DNA of 64,000 bases from Pseudobacteroides sp. (GTDB lineage Bacteria; Bacillota; Clostridia; Acetivibrionales; DSM-2933), in contig NZ_DATCTU010000032.1 of the NCBI RefSeq assembly GCF_036567765.1, positions 1 through 64,000 on the forward strand, in the 5' to 3' direction. This document shows positions 1 to 9,148 of this stretch, one piece after another. The notes beneath the pieces were generated by a model. The model saw nothing but the letters and a program-made list of their open reading frames with translations. It had not been told where the DNA came from and ran no database searches. The translations under genes and the position numbers were made by a program. How positions within the stretch are numbered: position 1 is the stretch's first letter; every line of letters begins with the position of its first letter.

Positions 1-9
1 TTACTATAG

Positions 10-82
10 TCGGAGTGAGAGGACTCGAACCTCCGGCTTCTTGGTCCCGAACCAAGCGCTCTACCACCTGAGCCACACCCCG
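10..82 (-). tRNA. tRNA-Pro (anticodon CGG)
   Basis: Read on the minus strand, a full cloverleaf is visible. The 7-bp acceptor stem is CGGGGTG/CACTCCG with one G-T pair. The anticodon stem CTTGG/CCAAG holds the loop TTCGGGA, so the anticodon is CGG (proline, codon CCG). The T-loop is GGTTCGAGTCC. The discriminator base is A and the CCA tail is not encoded. Nothing suggests an integrated element at its 3' end, but only nine bases of that side are in the window. Confidence 0.95.
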
Positions 83-101
83 ATCAATGAGAACACTATA
101 T

Positions 102-130
102 ATTATAAATTATATAAAAAAAAATCTCAA
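102..130 (-). promoter_or_regulatory. sigma-A promoter of tRNA-Pro
   Basis: On the minus strand, TTGAGA (125-130) is followed after exactly 17 bases by TATAAT (102-107). Transcription would start near 95, about 13 bases before the mature tRNA 5' end at 82. The spacer is very AT-rich. Confidence 0.75.
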
Positions 131-260
131 GAAAATTTTAATGGTAAAAAGAAAATATTGCAATAACGTTACATAAATTGCTAATATGTAAATAATAAGA
201 AGAAACAGTAAGGCGATTTGAAAATAAATTTGGGTGGAATATATAAAGGAGAGCGTGTTT

Positions 261-1259
261 ATGGATAGACCTGTTATAGGTATCACAATGGGGGACCCTG
301 CTGGTATAGGCCCTGAAATAATTTTAAAGGCATTAAAGAATAATGAACTGTATTCCAAATGTAAACCGTTGGTCATAGGAAATGCTGCAATTCTGGAAAA
401 GGCTGATCAAATTGTTAATACAGGATTAAAGATGAATGTAGTAGAAGTTGCAGAGGAAGGGAAATATTGCCATGGGGCTATCGATGTTGTGGATATCCCG
501 GGTATAAATATCAGTGAGATAAAGCTCGGTCATATTAGTGGTGAAGCAGGCAGAGCTTCATACAAAGCCATAGAAAAAGCTGTTGAACTAGCTAAATCAA
601 AAAGCATCGGAGCTATTGCTACAGCCCCTATAAACAAAGAAGCAATAAAAGCTGCGAAGATAGATTTTATAGGTCACACTGAAATGCTAGCAGGTCTTAC
701 TGGAACGGCTGATCCTCTTACAATGTTTCAGGTAGGCAACCTCAGGGTATTTTTTCTATCGAGGCATGTATCGCTAAAAAAAGCCTGTGATTTGGTTACC
801 AGTGATAGAATCATTGATTATGTAACAAGATTGGAAAATGCATTAAGAATGCTTGGGGTAGACAGAAGAAAAATTGCCATTGCAGGGCTAAATCCTCATA
901 GCGGTGAACATGGTCTTTTCGGTGATGAAGAAATAAGAGAGATAGAGCCGACAGTTGACCTTTTAAGGGCAAGGGGCATAGATGTAGACGGGCCTATAGC
1001 TGCAGACTCGGTATATTATCTTGCTCTTAAAGGAAAATATGATTCTGTGCTATCCCTATACCATGATCAGGGACATATAGCCACAAAGATGGTTGATTTT
1101 GAAAGGACCATTTCGCTGACTATCGGGCTCCCTTTTTTAAGGACTTCTGTTGATCACGGAACCGCATTTGATATTGCGGGTAAGGGGGTGGCAAGTTCGG
1201 TAAGCATGGAGGAGGCTATTAAGCTTGCCGTTATTTATGGCCATAAATATTCTACATGA
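261..1259 (+). CDS. pdxA: PdxA-family 4-phospho-hydroxyacid dehydrogenase
   Basis: NAD-dependent oxidative decarboxylase of the 4-hydroxythreonine-4-phosphate dehydrogenase family, about 332 residues. It opens with the typical [13 protein letters not shown]. The three metal-binding histidines are in GHTEMLAG (His139), NPHSGEHG (His213) and YHDQGH (His268), followed by [10 protein letters not shown]. An in-frame ATG at 234 has no ribosome site; the ATG at 261 is preceded by AAGGAGAG and fits the family N-terminus. Clostridia usually make pyridoxal phosphate through PdxS/PdxT, so this may be a PdxA2-type enzyme acting on a phosphorylated four-carbon acid such as threonate or erythronate phosphate. 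The family is certain; the substrate is not. It stands alone, with no pyridoxine genes beside it. Confidence 0.85.
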   Translation: MDRPVIGITMGDPAGIGPEIILKALKNNELYSKCKPLVIGNAAILEKADQIVNTGLKMNVVEVAEEGKYCHGAIDVVDIPGINISEIKLGHISGEAGRASYKAIEKAVELAKSKSIGAIATAPINKEAIKAAKIDFIGHTEMLAGLTGTADPLTMFQVGNLRVFFLSRHVSLKKACDLVTSDRIIDYVTRLENALRMLGVDRRKIAIAGLNPHSGEHGLFGDEEIREIEPTVDLLRARGIDVDGPIAADSVYYLALKGKYDSVLSLYHDQGHIATKMVDFERTISLTIGLPFLRTSVDHGTAFDIAGKGVASSVSMEEAIKLAVIYGHKYST

Positions 1260-1399
1260 ATCAATATTATATGCTTAATTACATAAAATACCTATTAATC
1301 AAAAAAATGCCGAAAATATATGCCATTGCTTGGCTTTAAGCAAGTTTATGTTGCTAAAAATCATGATATTGGGTATTATAAGTAATGGGAGAATATTAT

Positions 1400-3241
1400 A
1401 TGATAAATAAAATAAGTGATGAAATACTATTAAGCGTTGAAAAGCCTTCGAGATATACAGGCAACGAATGGAACAGTGTAAATAAAGATATATCGGACAT
1501 TAAAATACGTTTTGCGTTTTGTTTCCCCGATGTTTACGAAGTAGGGATGTCCCATTTGGGAATGAAAATTTTGTATCATCTTATAAATAAAAGAAATGAT
1601 TCATATTGTGAAAGGGTTTTTGTTCCATGGGTAGACATGGAATCCAGGATGAGGGAAAAAAGTATCCCTCTATTTGCATTGGAAACAAAGAGCCCTGTTA
1701 AAGATTTTGATATATTGGGTTTTACACTGCAATACGAGATGAGTTACACAAATATACTTAATGCACTTGATCTATCCGACATACCTTTAATGAGCAGTGA
1801 AAGAACCAAAGACCATCCCTTTGTATGTGCAGGAGGGCCATGTGCTTACAACCCCGAGCCTTTAGCTGAATTTATCGACTTTTTTATTATAGGAGAGGGC
1901 GAAGAGGTTTTGCCGGATGTGCTTGATATATATGCATTATGGAAGGACCAGAATACTTCAAGAGAAGATTTCCTAGAGAAGATATCTAATATTGAAGGGG
2001 TTTATGTACCTTCACTTTACGATGTTAAATATAAAGAAGACGGTACCTTAGAAAAGATTGTACCTAAAAAAAAGGATTATCCGGCTGTTATAAAGAAAAG
2101 GATAATAAAAGATTTGGATAACACTTTTTACCCGGAGGAAATAATAGTTCCTTTTACTGATATAGTTCATGACAGGGTTATGCTGGAGCTTTTCAGAGGG
2201 TGTATAAGAGGCTGCAGGTTTTGCCAAGCAGGCTTCATTTATAGACCTGTAAGAGAGAGAAGTACACAAAAGCTTTCGGATACCGCAAAAAAATTGATAG
2301 ATAGTTCGGGATATAATGAAATCTCTCTTACTTCCTTAAGTACAAGTGATTTTACCGACTTGCCGGACTTGACGGATAAGCTTATTGAAGAGATGGAAAA
2401 AAGAAAGGTTAACTTGTCACTTCCATCCCTTAGAATAGATTCTTTTTCCCTGGATTTGATGGAAAAGGCACAGAAAGTTAGAAAAAGCGGACTTACCTTT
2501 GCACCGGAAGCTGGGACACAGAGACTTAGAGATGTTATAAATAAAGGCGTTACCGAGGAGGATCTTATAAAGTCTGCCACATTGGCATTCAGCGGCGGAT
2601 GGAATGGGGTCAAGCTATATTTTATGATTGGATTGCCTACCGAAACAATGGAAGATGTAGAGGGTATAGCAGATCTCGGGAACAAAGTTGTTGATGCATA
2701 TATGAGCGTACCAAAGGAAAAGAGAGGGAAAGGGCTTAATGTGACAATAAGCACCTCTTCGTTTGTTCCCAAGCCTTTTACACCATTTCAGTGGGAGCCT
2801 CAGAATTCAATTGAAACCTTTACGGAGAAGCAGAAGGCTTTAAAAAGTAAGATTAAAAATAAGCATATAAGCTATAACTGGCATGACTCCAAGCTAAGTC
2901 TCCTAGAGGCTGTTTTTGCAAGAGGTGATAGACGCCTCTGCAAGGTATTGGTAAAAGCATGGGAAAAAGGCTGCAAATTTGATGCATGGGGTGAACATTT
3001 CAAATTTAATGCATGGATGGAAGCCTTTATAGAAAGCGAAGTTGATTTAGCTTTCTATGCAAACAGGAAAAGAAACTACGACGAAGTACTGCCATGGGAC
3101 CACATTGATATCGGTGTTTCAAAAGACTTTTTCATAAATGAAATGGAAAAGGCAAAAGCGGGGGAACTGACAGCCAACTGTAGGGCGGGCTGTTCCGGCT
3201 GTGGAGTTGCTGTTTTTGAGGGAGGAGTCTGCGTTGAATAG
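1400..3241 (+). CDS. TIGR03960-family B12-binding-like radical SAM protein
   Basis: About 613 residues. The N-terminal half resembles a cobalamin-binding domain (FCFPDVYEVGMSHLGMKILY region). The radical SAM core carries the cluster motif CIRGCRFC at residues 268-275. The C-terminus is cysteine-rich (CRAGCSGCG), perhaps a second cluster site. An ATG at 1385 is also in frame, but GGGAGA sits just upstream of 1400 and family members begin MINKISDE. It overlaps the next gene by 8 nt, and the two form a conserved pair in Firmicutes, usually next to RNase G and L21 as here. The substrate is unknown; the context suggests an RNA or ribosome modification, which is an inference. Confidence 0.85.
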   Translation: MINKISDEILLSVEKPSRYTGNEWNSVNKDISDIKIRFAFCFPDVYEVGMSHLGMKILYHLINKRNDSYCERVFVPWVDMESRMREKSIPLFALETKSPVKDFDILGFTLQYEMSYTNILNALDLSDIPLMSSERTKDHPFVCAGGPCAYNPEPLAEFIDFFIIGEGEEVLPDVLDIYALWKDQNTSREDFLEKISNIEGVYVPSLYDVKYKEDGTLEKIVPKKKDYPAVIKKRIIKDLDNTFYPEEIIVPFTDIVHDRVMLELFRGCIRGCRFCQAGFIYRPVRERSTQKLSDTAKKLIDSSGYNEISLTSLSTSDFTDLPDLTDKLIEEMEKRKVNLSLPSLRIDSFSLDLMEKAQKVRKSGLTFAPEAGTQRLRDVINKGVTEEDLIKSATLAFSGGWNGVKLYFMIGLPTETMEDVEGIADLGNKVVDAYMSVPKEKRGKGLNVTISTSSFVPKPFTPFQWEPQNSIETFTEKQKALKSKIKNKHISYNWHDSKLSLLEAVFARGDRRLCKVLVKAWEKGCKFDAWGEHFKFNAWMEAFIESEVDLAFYANRKRNYDEVLPWDHIDIGVSKDFFINEMEKAKAGELTANCRAGCSGCGVAVFEGGVCVE

Positions 3242-4058
3242 CATAAGGGTCAAATTTATACGTGGGGAAGAGGTAAAGTATATCTCTCATCTTGACATGA
3301 TGAAGCTTTTTGAGAGAGCGGCAAGAAGAGGAAACATTCCCATTTCATATTCCCAGGGCTTTAACCCCCATCCTAATATGGTGTTTGGTTTGCCTCTGTC
3401 TGTAGGTGTAACAAGTGAAAGTGAGTATGCAGATTTTGAGCTATTAAATCCTATAGAACCATCTGAGTTTTCCAAGCTTTATAATGGCAATTTACCCGAT
3501 GGATTAAAGATAACCGAAGCTATGGATAAAACAACAAAATCAAATATTATGGCAACTATTGCGGCAGCTGATTATGAAATCCTCGTAGCTTCAAATAAAA
3601 AGCATGATATGGATTATATAAATGATGTTGTTGGTAATATAATGTCAAAGGATGGTATATTTGTAAGTAAAGAGAGTAAGAGGAGTAAAAAGGATGTTGA
3701 TATCAGGCCAATGATTTATAGTCTGGATATAAGATTTTTAGATGGTCTGGAAAACCATGACGATAATGGCGGTATGGTAAGTAAAAAAATGATTTCTAAT
3801 CCCTTTATGGTAGATTACATTAAAGGGCTTTATAAATATGAACCAGGAATTCTTAGCTACGATGTAAAGAATTTATTCTGCATTTCTGCAAAACTAGGTG
3901 CCGGAAGCAAGTCTAATTTAAAACCGGATTTATTGATTTCAGCTTTTAATTTGTTGTCGGATTTGGAGTTAAAACTTGTAAAAGTTCATAGAACAGGGCT
4001 TTATATTGAGAGAGAAAGCAGGATACTAGATCCTATGAGTCAAGATGCCTTGTCTTGA
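3234..4058 (+). CDS. TIGR03936-family (DUF2344) radical SAM-associated protein
   Basis: About 274 residues, beginning NSIRVKFIRGEEVKYISHLD, typical of the DUF2344 partner of TIGR03960 radical SAM proteins. The chosen start is TTG at 3234, which overlaps the upstream stop by 8 nt and is preceded by the strong site GGGAGGAG at 3219-3226. The longer frame from 3201 has no ribosome site and lies inside the upstream gene. The conserved HLDMMKLFERAARRG segment is present. In many bacteria this module is fused to its radical SAM partner; here it is separate and translationally coupled. No catalytic role has been assigned. Confidence 0.82.
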   Translation: MNSIRVKFIRGEEVKYISHLDMMKLFERAARRGNIPISYSQGFNPHPNMVFGLPLSVGVTSESEYADFELLNPIEPSEFSKLYNGNLPDGLKITEAMDKTTKSNIMATIAAADYEILVASNKKHDMDYINDVVGNIMSKDGIFVSKESKRSKKDVDIRPMIYSLDIRFLDGLENHDDNGGMVSKKMISNPFMVDYIKGLYKYEPGILSYDVKNLFCISAKLGAGSKSNLKPDLLISAFNLLSDLELKLVKVHRTGLYIERESRILDPMSQDALS

Positions 4059-4077
4059 AGCTTAAGGAGGTTGAAAT

Positions 4078-5571
4078 GTGGTTAACGAGATTATAGTAGA
4101 TATCGGACTTGAGGAAAACAGAGTAGCAGTTCTGGAAGATAAGGAGCTTGTAGAGATATATATTGAGCGACCTAACCAGGAAAGGCTTGTGGGCAATATT
4201 TACAGGGGTAAGGTAAGCAGTGTTTTGCCTGGTATGCAAGCAGCTTTTATTGATATAGGGTATGAAAAAAATGCGTTTCTATATGTGGGGGATGCAGTTT
4301 CCCAAAAAGAATTTACTGAGGAAGACGACGATGTCTACCATGAACTTAGGGGATATAATATTGATGAGCTTTTAAGACCGGGACAGGAAATAACAGTTCA
4401 GGTAACAAAGGAGCCTATTGGGACAAAGGGACCTAGGGTGACTACACACATAACTTTGCCTGGAAGGCAGCTGGTTTTACTTCCGAATGCGGATTACATA
4501 GGTATTTCCAGAAGGATTGAGAATGAGGAAGAGCGAGTACGCCTGAAGAGAATGGCGGAAAAAATCAAACCTAAAGGAATGGGCCTTATTGTAAGAACGG
4601 CATATGAAAGCAAAAGCACTGAAGATTTATCAAATGATCTCAACTTTCTTATAAAGCTATGGGAAAAAATAAAGCAAAAGGAGAGAAGCGGTCCTACACC
4701 CAGGTGTATTCATAAGGATATTAGCCTTATATACAGGGCAGTAAGGGATCTGTTTACATGGAATGTAGATAAGTTTATCATTAATGACAGGCAGGAATAT
4801 TCGAAGGTATTGGAGCTTGTTGAAATGGTTTCTCCTGCTTTGAAGCTTCGTGTTGAGTATTTCAGCAAGAGCATAGACCTTTTTGAATACTATCAGATTG
4901 AGCCTAAGATATCAAAAGCACTTGCTCGAAAAATATGGCTGAAGTGCGGCGGTTACCTTGTTTTGGATCAAACGGAGGCTCTGACCGTCATAGATGTAAA
5001 TACTGGCAAATATGTAGGCGGAAGCAATCTTGAAGATACAGTCCTTAAGACAAATCTTGAGGCGGCAAAGGAAATTGCAAAGCAGCTAAGGCTCAGAGAT
5101 ATTGGGGGTATTATAATAATTGACTTCATAGATATGAGGGAGCCTCAGCATCAGCAGCAGGTTTTGGACACATTGAAGCAGTCTTTGAAAAGGGACAGGA
5201 CCAAGACAACTGTTGTAGGAATGACAGGTTTGGGTCTTATAGAGATGACAAGAAAGAAGGTAAGGCAGGGCCTTGCTTCGGTTATGCATTCAGATTGCCC
5301 ATACTGCGACGGTACCGGCAAGATATTGTCACCTGAGTCCATTGCAAGAAATGTTGAGAAAGAAATAAACAGATATTTTACCCAGACCATAGCAAATGCT
5401 ATACAGGTTGAGGTACATCCGTCGGTAGCAACTATCCTAACCGGGGCAGATGGACAAACGCTCTCAAGAATGGAGAAGCTGTACAATAAAAGGATTGTAG
5501 TAAAGGAATCAAAAGAAGTTAAGCATGAAGAGATAAAGATAAAAGAGATTGACATCAATTCACTGATGTGA
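4078..5571 (+). CDS. rng: Ribonuclease G/E family endoribonuclease
   Basis: 497 residues, the RNase G length without the RNase E scaffold tail. The N-terminal S1-like domain contains GNIYRGKVSSVLPGMQAAFI. The catalytic Mg-binding acidic residues are in DVNTGK (306-311) and DFIDM (349-353). A Zn-link CPYC (Cys407, Cys410) is followed by DGTGK. The enzyme trims rRNA 5' ends and cleaves mRNA. The start is GTG with AAGGAGG seven bases upstream. The order radical-SAM pair, rng, rplU is common in clostridia. Confidence 0.93.
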   Translation: MVNEIIVDIGLEENRVAVLEDKELVEIYIERPNQERLVGNIYRGKVSSVLPGMQAAFIDIGYEKNAFLYVGDAVSQKEFTEEDDDVYHELRGYNIDELLRPGQEITVQVTKEPIGTKGPRVTTHITLPGRQLVLLPNADYIGISRRIENEEERVRLKRMAEKIKPKGMGLIVRTAYESKSTEDLSNDLNFLIKLWEKIKQKERSGPTPRCIHKDISLIYRAVRDLFTWNVDKFIINDRQEYSKVLELVEMVSPALKLRVEYFSKSIDLFEYYQIEPKISKALARKIWLKCGGYLVLDQTEALTVIDVNTGKYVGGSNLEDTVLKTNLEAAKEIAKQLRLRDIGGIIIIDFIDMREPQHQQQVLDTLKQSLKRDRTKTTVVGMTGLGLIEMTRKKVRQGLASVMHSDCPYCDGTGKILSPESIARNVEKEINRYFTQTIANAIQVEVHPSVATILTGADGQTLSRMEKLYNKRIVVKESKEVKHEEIKIKEIDINSLM

Positions 5572-5577
5572 TAATAT

Positions 5578-5660
5578 ATCTTGGTGGCCGCACGGAATAG
5601 GCATTAAATGCAATTATTAAGGATTGCTGCCTGGAACGGCGAGTTTTGGATTAAGGAGGT
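5578..5660 (+). promoter_or_regulatory. Probable ribosomal protein L21 leader
   Basis: The 95 bases between rng and rplU hold an unusually GC-rich, structured segment that includes GGTGGCCGCACGGAATAGG and GCTGCCTGGAACGGCGAG. These resemble the L21 leader RNA found ahead of rplU in Firmicutes, thought to mediate autogenous control by L21. The assignment rests on memory of the consensus; a covariance-model search would decide it. Confidence 0.55.
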
Positions 5661-5666
5661 GTTCCG

Positions 5667-5978
5667 ATGTACGCTGTTATAGAGACTGGTGGAAAACAGT
5701 ATAAGGTTCAGGAAGGTGATGTTGTTTTCATAGAAAAGCTTACTGCTGATGAAGGTGCAGTAGTTACCTTTGATAAGGTTCTTGCCGTATCAAAAGAAGG
5801 TGGCGTTAGCTTTGGAAGTCCGATAGTTGCTAATGCAACTGTAAGTGGTAAGGTTTTATCACATGGAAAAGAAAAGAAGATTATCATTTTCAAATATAAA
5901 CCTAAAAAAGGTTATAGAAGGAAACAAGGACATAGACAACCGTATACAAAGGTTCAGATCGAAAAGATCAACGCCTAA
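5667..5978 (+). CDS. rplU: 50S ribosomal protein L21
   Basis: 103 residues, standard length, with [18 protein letters not shown] at the N-terminus and the conserved basic tail [20 protein letters not shown] that contacts 23S rRNA. ATG at 5667 has AAGGAGGTG upstream. It heads the conserved cluster rplU-prp-rpmA. Confidence 0.97.
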   Translation: MYAVIETGGKQYKVQEGDVVFIEKLTADEGAVVTFDKVLAVSKEGGVSFGSPIVANATVSGKVLSHGKEKKIIIFKYKPKKGYRRKQGHRQPYTKVQIEKINA

Positions 5979-6004
5979 TAGGTTGCTAGCCTGAAAAGGT
6001 ACTT

Positions 6005-6361
6005 ATGATTAAGATTCATATAGTCAGGGATAAGGAAGGTCTTGTTCGGGAGTATACGATTAAAGGGCATGCGGGAGCAGGTAAACATGGACAGGATATC
6101 GTGTGTGCAGCTGTTTCAGTCATTGCTTATATGGGCGTAAATGCCCTTGAAGAATTGGCGGGCATTGTGCTTTATGAGGATGATTCAAAAGGCTTTGTTG
6201 AAGAGGATGGATACATGAAGTGTGTATTGCCTTATAATATTGACCCGGAAAAGAAACAAGCCGTTAAAGTTATCCTTGATACTATGGTGGTAGGATTTAA
6301 ACAATTGATACAAACACCTGATTATAGAAGGTATATATCGATTTTGGATGAGGAGGTGTAG
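6005..6361 (+). CDS. prp: Ribosomal-processing cysteine protease Prp
   Basis: 118 residues, the YsxB/Prp family. It has the catalytic pair GHAG (His) and DIVCAAVS (Cys). In Firmicutes this protease removes the N-terminal extension of L27 so that mature L27 can reach the peptidyl transferase centre. The next gene encodes an extended L27, which matches this role. Its TAG stop ends 2 nt before the rpmA ATG, and the rpmA ribosome site lies inside its last codons, so the two are probably translationally coupled. Confidence 0.92.
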   Translation: MIKIHIVRDKEGLVREYTIKGHAGAGKHGQDIVCAAVSVIAYMGVNALEELAGIVLYEDDSKGFVEEDGYMKCVLPYNIDPEKKQAVKVILDTMVVGFKQLIQTPDYRRYISILDEEV

Positions 6362-6363
6362 TG

Positions 6364-6642
6364 ATGATTAGGGTTAATTTACAATTGTTCGCCCATAAAA
6401 AAGGGGTTGGTAGTTCCAGAAACGGACGTGACAGTGAATCTAAAAGACTTGGAGTCAAGAGAGGTGACGGTCAGTTCGTACTTGCAGGAAATATTCTGGT
6501 AAGGCAAAGAGGAACTAAGATTTATCCGGGAACAAACGTGGGAATCGGTAGTGATGATACACTCTATGCACTAGTAGACGGAAAGGTTAAGTTCGGAAGA
6601 CTTAACAAAGATAAGAAGCAGGTAAGTATAGTTCAAGCTTAA
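6364..6642 (+). CDS. rpmA: 50S ribosomal protein L27 with Prp-cleaved extension
   Basis: 92 residues beginning [18 protein letters not shown]. The [11 protein letters not shown] junction is the known Prp cleavage site; mature L27 starts at AHKKG. ATG at 6364 is six bases after AGGAGG; a GTG at 6361 is in frame but too close to the ribosome site. It is the last gene of the L21 operon, followed by a strong terminator. Confidence 0.96.
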   Translation: MIRVNLQLFAHKKGVGSSRNGRDSESKRLGVKRGDGQFVLAGNILVRQRGTKIYPGTNVGIGSDDTLYALVDGKVKFGRLNKDKKQVSIVQA

Positions 6643-6654
6643 TATTTAAATTAA

Positions 6655-6680
6655 AAATCCCGGATATTCCGGGATTTATT
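6655..6680 (+). terminator. Intrinsic terminator after rpmA
   Basis: A perfect 10-bp stem AAATCCCGGA/TCCGGGATTT with a 3-base loop (6665-6667), followed by a T-rich tract. It ends the rplU-prp-rpmA transcript. Confidence 0.9.
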
Positions 6681-6723
6681 TATGTCTAGGAAATTATGGT
6701 GTATTCTACACTACAATTTTGTA
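6678..6723 (+). repeat. Post-terminator repeat, copy 1
   Basis: Starts in the T-tract of the rpmA terminator. Core TGTCTAGGAAATTATGG, then the small palindrome GTGTATTCTACAC, then TACAATTTT. Its first 30 bases match the copy after fba at about 29 of 30 positions, and it shares the core with copies after obg, the activase operon, htpG, the scaffoldin gene and serA. Function unknown. Confidence 0.6.
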
Positions 6724-6803
6724 TGGTGTAATTTTTTATTATATTTTGTGGAATAATAGACTGATTACTATTTTATTGTGATCAGTAATAGGAGTTGAAA
6801 CCC

Positions 6804-8078
6804 ATGTTTATTGACAGTGCACGGATATATATAAAAGCCGGTGACGGCGGAAACGGTGTAGTATCTTTCCACAGAGAAAAATATAAGCCTTCGGGCGGCC
6901 CTGACGGTGGTGACGGAGGAAATGGCGGTGACGTTGTCTTTGTAGTTGATGAAGGCAGCAGGACATTGGCTGATTTTAGGTACAAGAGGCATTATAAAGC
7001 AGACTCCGGACAGGATGGAGGGGCTGCCAACTGCACTGGCAGAAGTGCTGAAGACCTTATTGTAAAGGTGCCGCAGGGTACAGTGGTAAAGGATGCGGAA
7101 ACAGGCAGAATTATTGCTGATTTGACCAAACCAGGCCAGACAGCGGTTATTGCCAAGGGGGGTAAAGGAGGCAAAGGTAACCAGCACTTTGCTACACCTA
7201 CAAGGCAGATCCCCAGCTTTGCAAAGGCAGGTGACCCAGGAGATGAAAAATGGGTATTGCTTGAATTAAAGCTCTTGGCGGATGTGGGACTTTTAGGCTT
7301 CCCTAATGTTGGAAAATCTACCCTTCTATCTGTGGTATCAGCTGCAAAGCCAAAGATTGCGGATTATCACTTTACTACAATAGAACCTAATCTAGGTGTT
7401 GTAAGCATTCCAGGTATTGAAAGTTTTGTAATTGCGGATATACCTGGGCTTATTGAAGGTGCCCATGAAGGAACTGGTCTTGGTCATGAGTTTTTAAAGC
7501 ATGTGGAAAGGACCAAATTACTTATTCATGTTGTTGATGTCTCAGGTTCAGAATACAGGGACCCTGTTGAAGACTTCAAGGTAATAAACGAAGAGTTAAG
7601 AAAATATAATCAGCAGCTATCGGAGAGGCCTCAGATAGTGGCAGCCAATAAAATGGATGTGACAGGTTCTGAGGACAACCTTAAAAAGTTTCGAGATGCT
7701 ATAGAACCTTTAGGGTATAAGGTATTTCCCATATCTGCTGCATCAAACCAGGGAATTAAAGAACTCATATATGCGGCAGCGGATATGTTAAAGACTATTC
7801 CTGACAGCATTTTGATATCTGAAGCAGATACGGAGGTTGTATATACTGCTGAGGAAGAAAAGCCTTTTGAAGTAAGAAGGGAAAACAATACTTTCATTGT
7901 GGAAGGTAAATGGATTAAGAAATTGGTTGCATCAACCAATTTTGAAAACTATGAATCCCTCCAGTATTTTCAAAGAGCCATAAAGAAAAAAGGTGTTGTT
8001 GATGAACTGGAAAAGCTTGGAGTCAACGAAGGTGATACTGTAAAGGTACATGACTGGGAATTTGAGTATATGAGATAA
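6804..8078 (+). CDS. obgE: GTPase Obg
   Basis: 424 residues. Three family domains are visible: the glycine-rich Obg fold (MFIDSARIYIKAGDGGNG and GGPDGGDGG), the GTPase domain with P-loop GFPNVGKST (165-173), DIPGLIEGA and NKMD, and a C-terminal OCT domain (about 345-424). ATG at 6804 matches the usual N-terminus and has AATAGGAG upstream; an in-frame TTG at 6795 would add three residues before it and lies against the ribosome site. Obg acts in late 50S assembly and links GTP/ppGpp level to growth and, in spore formers, to sporulation. Confidence 0.95.
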   Translation: MFIDSARIYIKAGDGGNGVVSFHREKYKPSGGPDGGDGGNGGDVVFVVDEGSRTLADFRYKRHYKADSGQDGGAANCTGRSAEDLIVKVPQGTVVKDAETGRIIADLTKPGQTAVIAKGGKGGKGNQHFATPTRQIPSFAKAGDPGDEKWVLLELKLLADVGLLGFPNVGKSTLLSVVSAAKPKIADYHFTTIEPNLGVVSIPGIESFVIADIPGLIEGAHEGTGLGHEFLKHVERTKLLIHVVDVSGSEYRDPVEDFKVINEELRKYNQQLSERPQIVAANKMDVTGSEDNLKKFRDAIEPLGYKVFPISAASNQGIKELIYAAADMLKTIPDSILISEADTEVVYTAEEEKPFEVRRENNTFIVEGKWIKKLVASTNFENYESLQYFQRAIKKKGVVDELEKLGVNEGDTVKVHDWEFEYMR

Positions 8079-8083
8079 TTCCC

Positions 8084-8119
8084 TATTAATCTTCCATCGT
8101 AAGATTAATAATACTTTTT
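8084..8119 (+). terminator. Terminator-like hairpin after obg
   Basis: A perfect but AT-rich 10-bp stem, TATTAATCTT/AAGATTAATA, six bases after the obg stop, followed by a weak T-tract (ACTTTTTA). Probably inefficient; a stronger hairpin lies at 8213. Confidence 0.5.
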
Positions 8120-8212
8120 AATGTAGACAAGCCATATTGTTATGATGTAAAATATTTATATAAAATGCTTGGCTTGGTGGGTTAGGTACAAATTGCGAAA
8201 TAAATAATGTGG

Positions 8213-8240
8213 GGGATAGAATGTAGTTTCTATCCCTTTT
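8213..8240 (+). terminator. Intrinsic terminator between obg and yhbY
   Basis: A 9-bp stem GGGATAGAA/TTCTATCCC with a 6-base loop, followed by TTTT. It separates obg from yhbY. Confidence 0.8.
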
Positions 8241-8263
8241 AAAATATCTAGGAAATAATGGAC
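8237..8263 (+). repeat. Post-terminator repeat, copy 2 (short)
   Basis: TATCTAGGAAATAATGG directly follows the T-tract of the 8213 terminator. It matches only the first half of the family core seen after rpmA and fba; the GTGTA...TACAC part is missing. Confidence 0.45.
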
Positions 8264-8289
8264 TTTAATAGGGTTAAGGAGTGCAAAGA

Positions 8290-8580
8290 ATGTTAACAGG
8301 AAAACAAAGAAGCTTTCTCAGGGCATTGGCAAATGAGGTTGAACCCATTTTTCAGATAGGAAAGGGTGGCCTCAATGACAATATGATTACTCAGTTCAAC
8401 GATGCATTAGAGGCAAGAGAGCTTGTTAAGGTGTCAGTTTTAAAAAATTCACTGGAGGACACCAGGGAATTATGTAACGAGGCTGCAAGGCTTACGGGAG
8501 CTGAAATTGTACAGGTTATTGGTAAAAAGTTTGTATTATATAAAGAATCTACTAAGAATAAGGTTATCGACTTGCCATAG
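8290..8580 (+). CDS. yhbY: YhbY-family CRM-domain RNA-binding protein
   Basis: 96 residues, a single CRM domain: MLTGKQRSFLRALANEVEPIFQIGKGG and a C-terminal GAEIVQVIGKKFVLYK. The GKGG loop is the RNA-binding signature. Proteins of this family associate with pre-50S particles. ATG at 8290 lies 8 nt after AAGGAG; an upstream GTG at 8281 overlaps that site and is unlikely. It follows obg, another 50S assembly factor, but behind a terminator. Confidence 0.9.
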   Translation: MLTGKQRSFLRALANEVEPIFQIGKGGLNDNMITQFNDALEARELVKVSVLKNSLEDTRELCNEAARLTGAEIVQVIGKKFVLYKESTKNKVIDLP

Positions 8581-8768
8581 GCAAATGGAGTATTACCAGT
8601 ACTTTTAACAAAGTAACAGGAAAAACAACATAAAACATAATAGTAAATATATACAGAACCATATACATTCAATTAACATAAACTATTCTGAAAAAGTAAT
8701 TATTTACTGCTTTTTCAGGAAGGGATTATCCTAAAGTTAAAAATATAATGTAAGATGGGAGAATTGCT

Positions 8769-9065
8769 ATGAGTGAAGAGTTGTTTGAAAGTTGCAAGGA
8801 ACAAGAGTTAAATGGTGACTTAGAAGAAAATACATTGACTGATAGGATTGAAGAGGCGTACAAGGTTTATGAAAGCTGTGAAGCAACTCTCAACAAGTGG
8901 ATTGATGACTACGGCGAATATAAAATTGCCAAACTGAGGTTGGAGTTTGCAAAGTATGAACTTATCAATTTAATCAAAGCTGCAGAAGAAAAAGAGATTG
9001 ATATAGATAATGATATTAAAAAAATATTTTTTAGCGAAACAGGGGGAAAAAGCCCCAAAATATAG
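8769..9065 (+). CDS. Small acidic hypothetical protein
   Basis: 98 residues, highly charged and acidic, with no signal peptide or membrane segment and a predicted all-helical character (long Glu/Lys/Leu stretches from residue 24 to 85). ATG is preceded by GATGGGAG at good spacing, and an intrinsic terminator follows, so it is probably expressed as a single gene. I do not recognise the family. Confidence 0.65.
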   Translation: MSEELFESCKEQELNGDLEENTLTDRIEEAYKVYESCEATLNKWIDDYGEYKIAKLRLEFAKYELINLIKAAEEKEIDIDNDIKKIFFSETGGKSPKI

Positions 9066-9106
9066 ATTAAATCTGATGGAATTTATCTTGCAATATTCTT
9101 AGGTGA

Positions 9107-9137
9107 AATATTAGGGTATTTAAAATGCCCTAATATT
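9107..9137. terminator. Bidirectional terminator
   Basis: A perfect 10-bp stem AATATTAGGG/CCCTAATATT between two convergent genes (ends at 9065 and 9149). T-rich flanks on both strands suggest it serves both. Confidence 0.7.
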
Positions 9138-9148
9138 ACGTTATTATA

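Noticed and set aside
110..376. 88-residue minus-strand frame across the start of pdxA
   Set aside because: It overlaps the real gene and its promoter region, has no ribosome site and resembles no family.
8120..8212. Possible small RNA between obg and its second terminator
   Set aside because: Only short imperfect pairing (CAAGCC/GGCTTG) is visible and no promoter.
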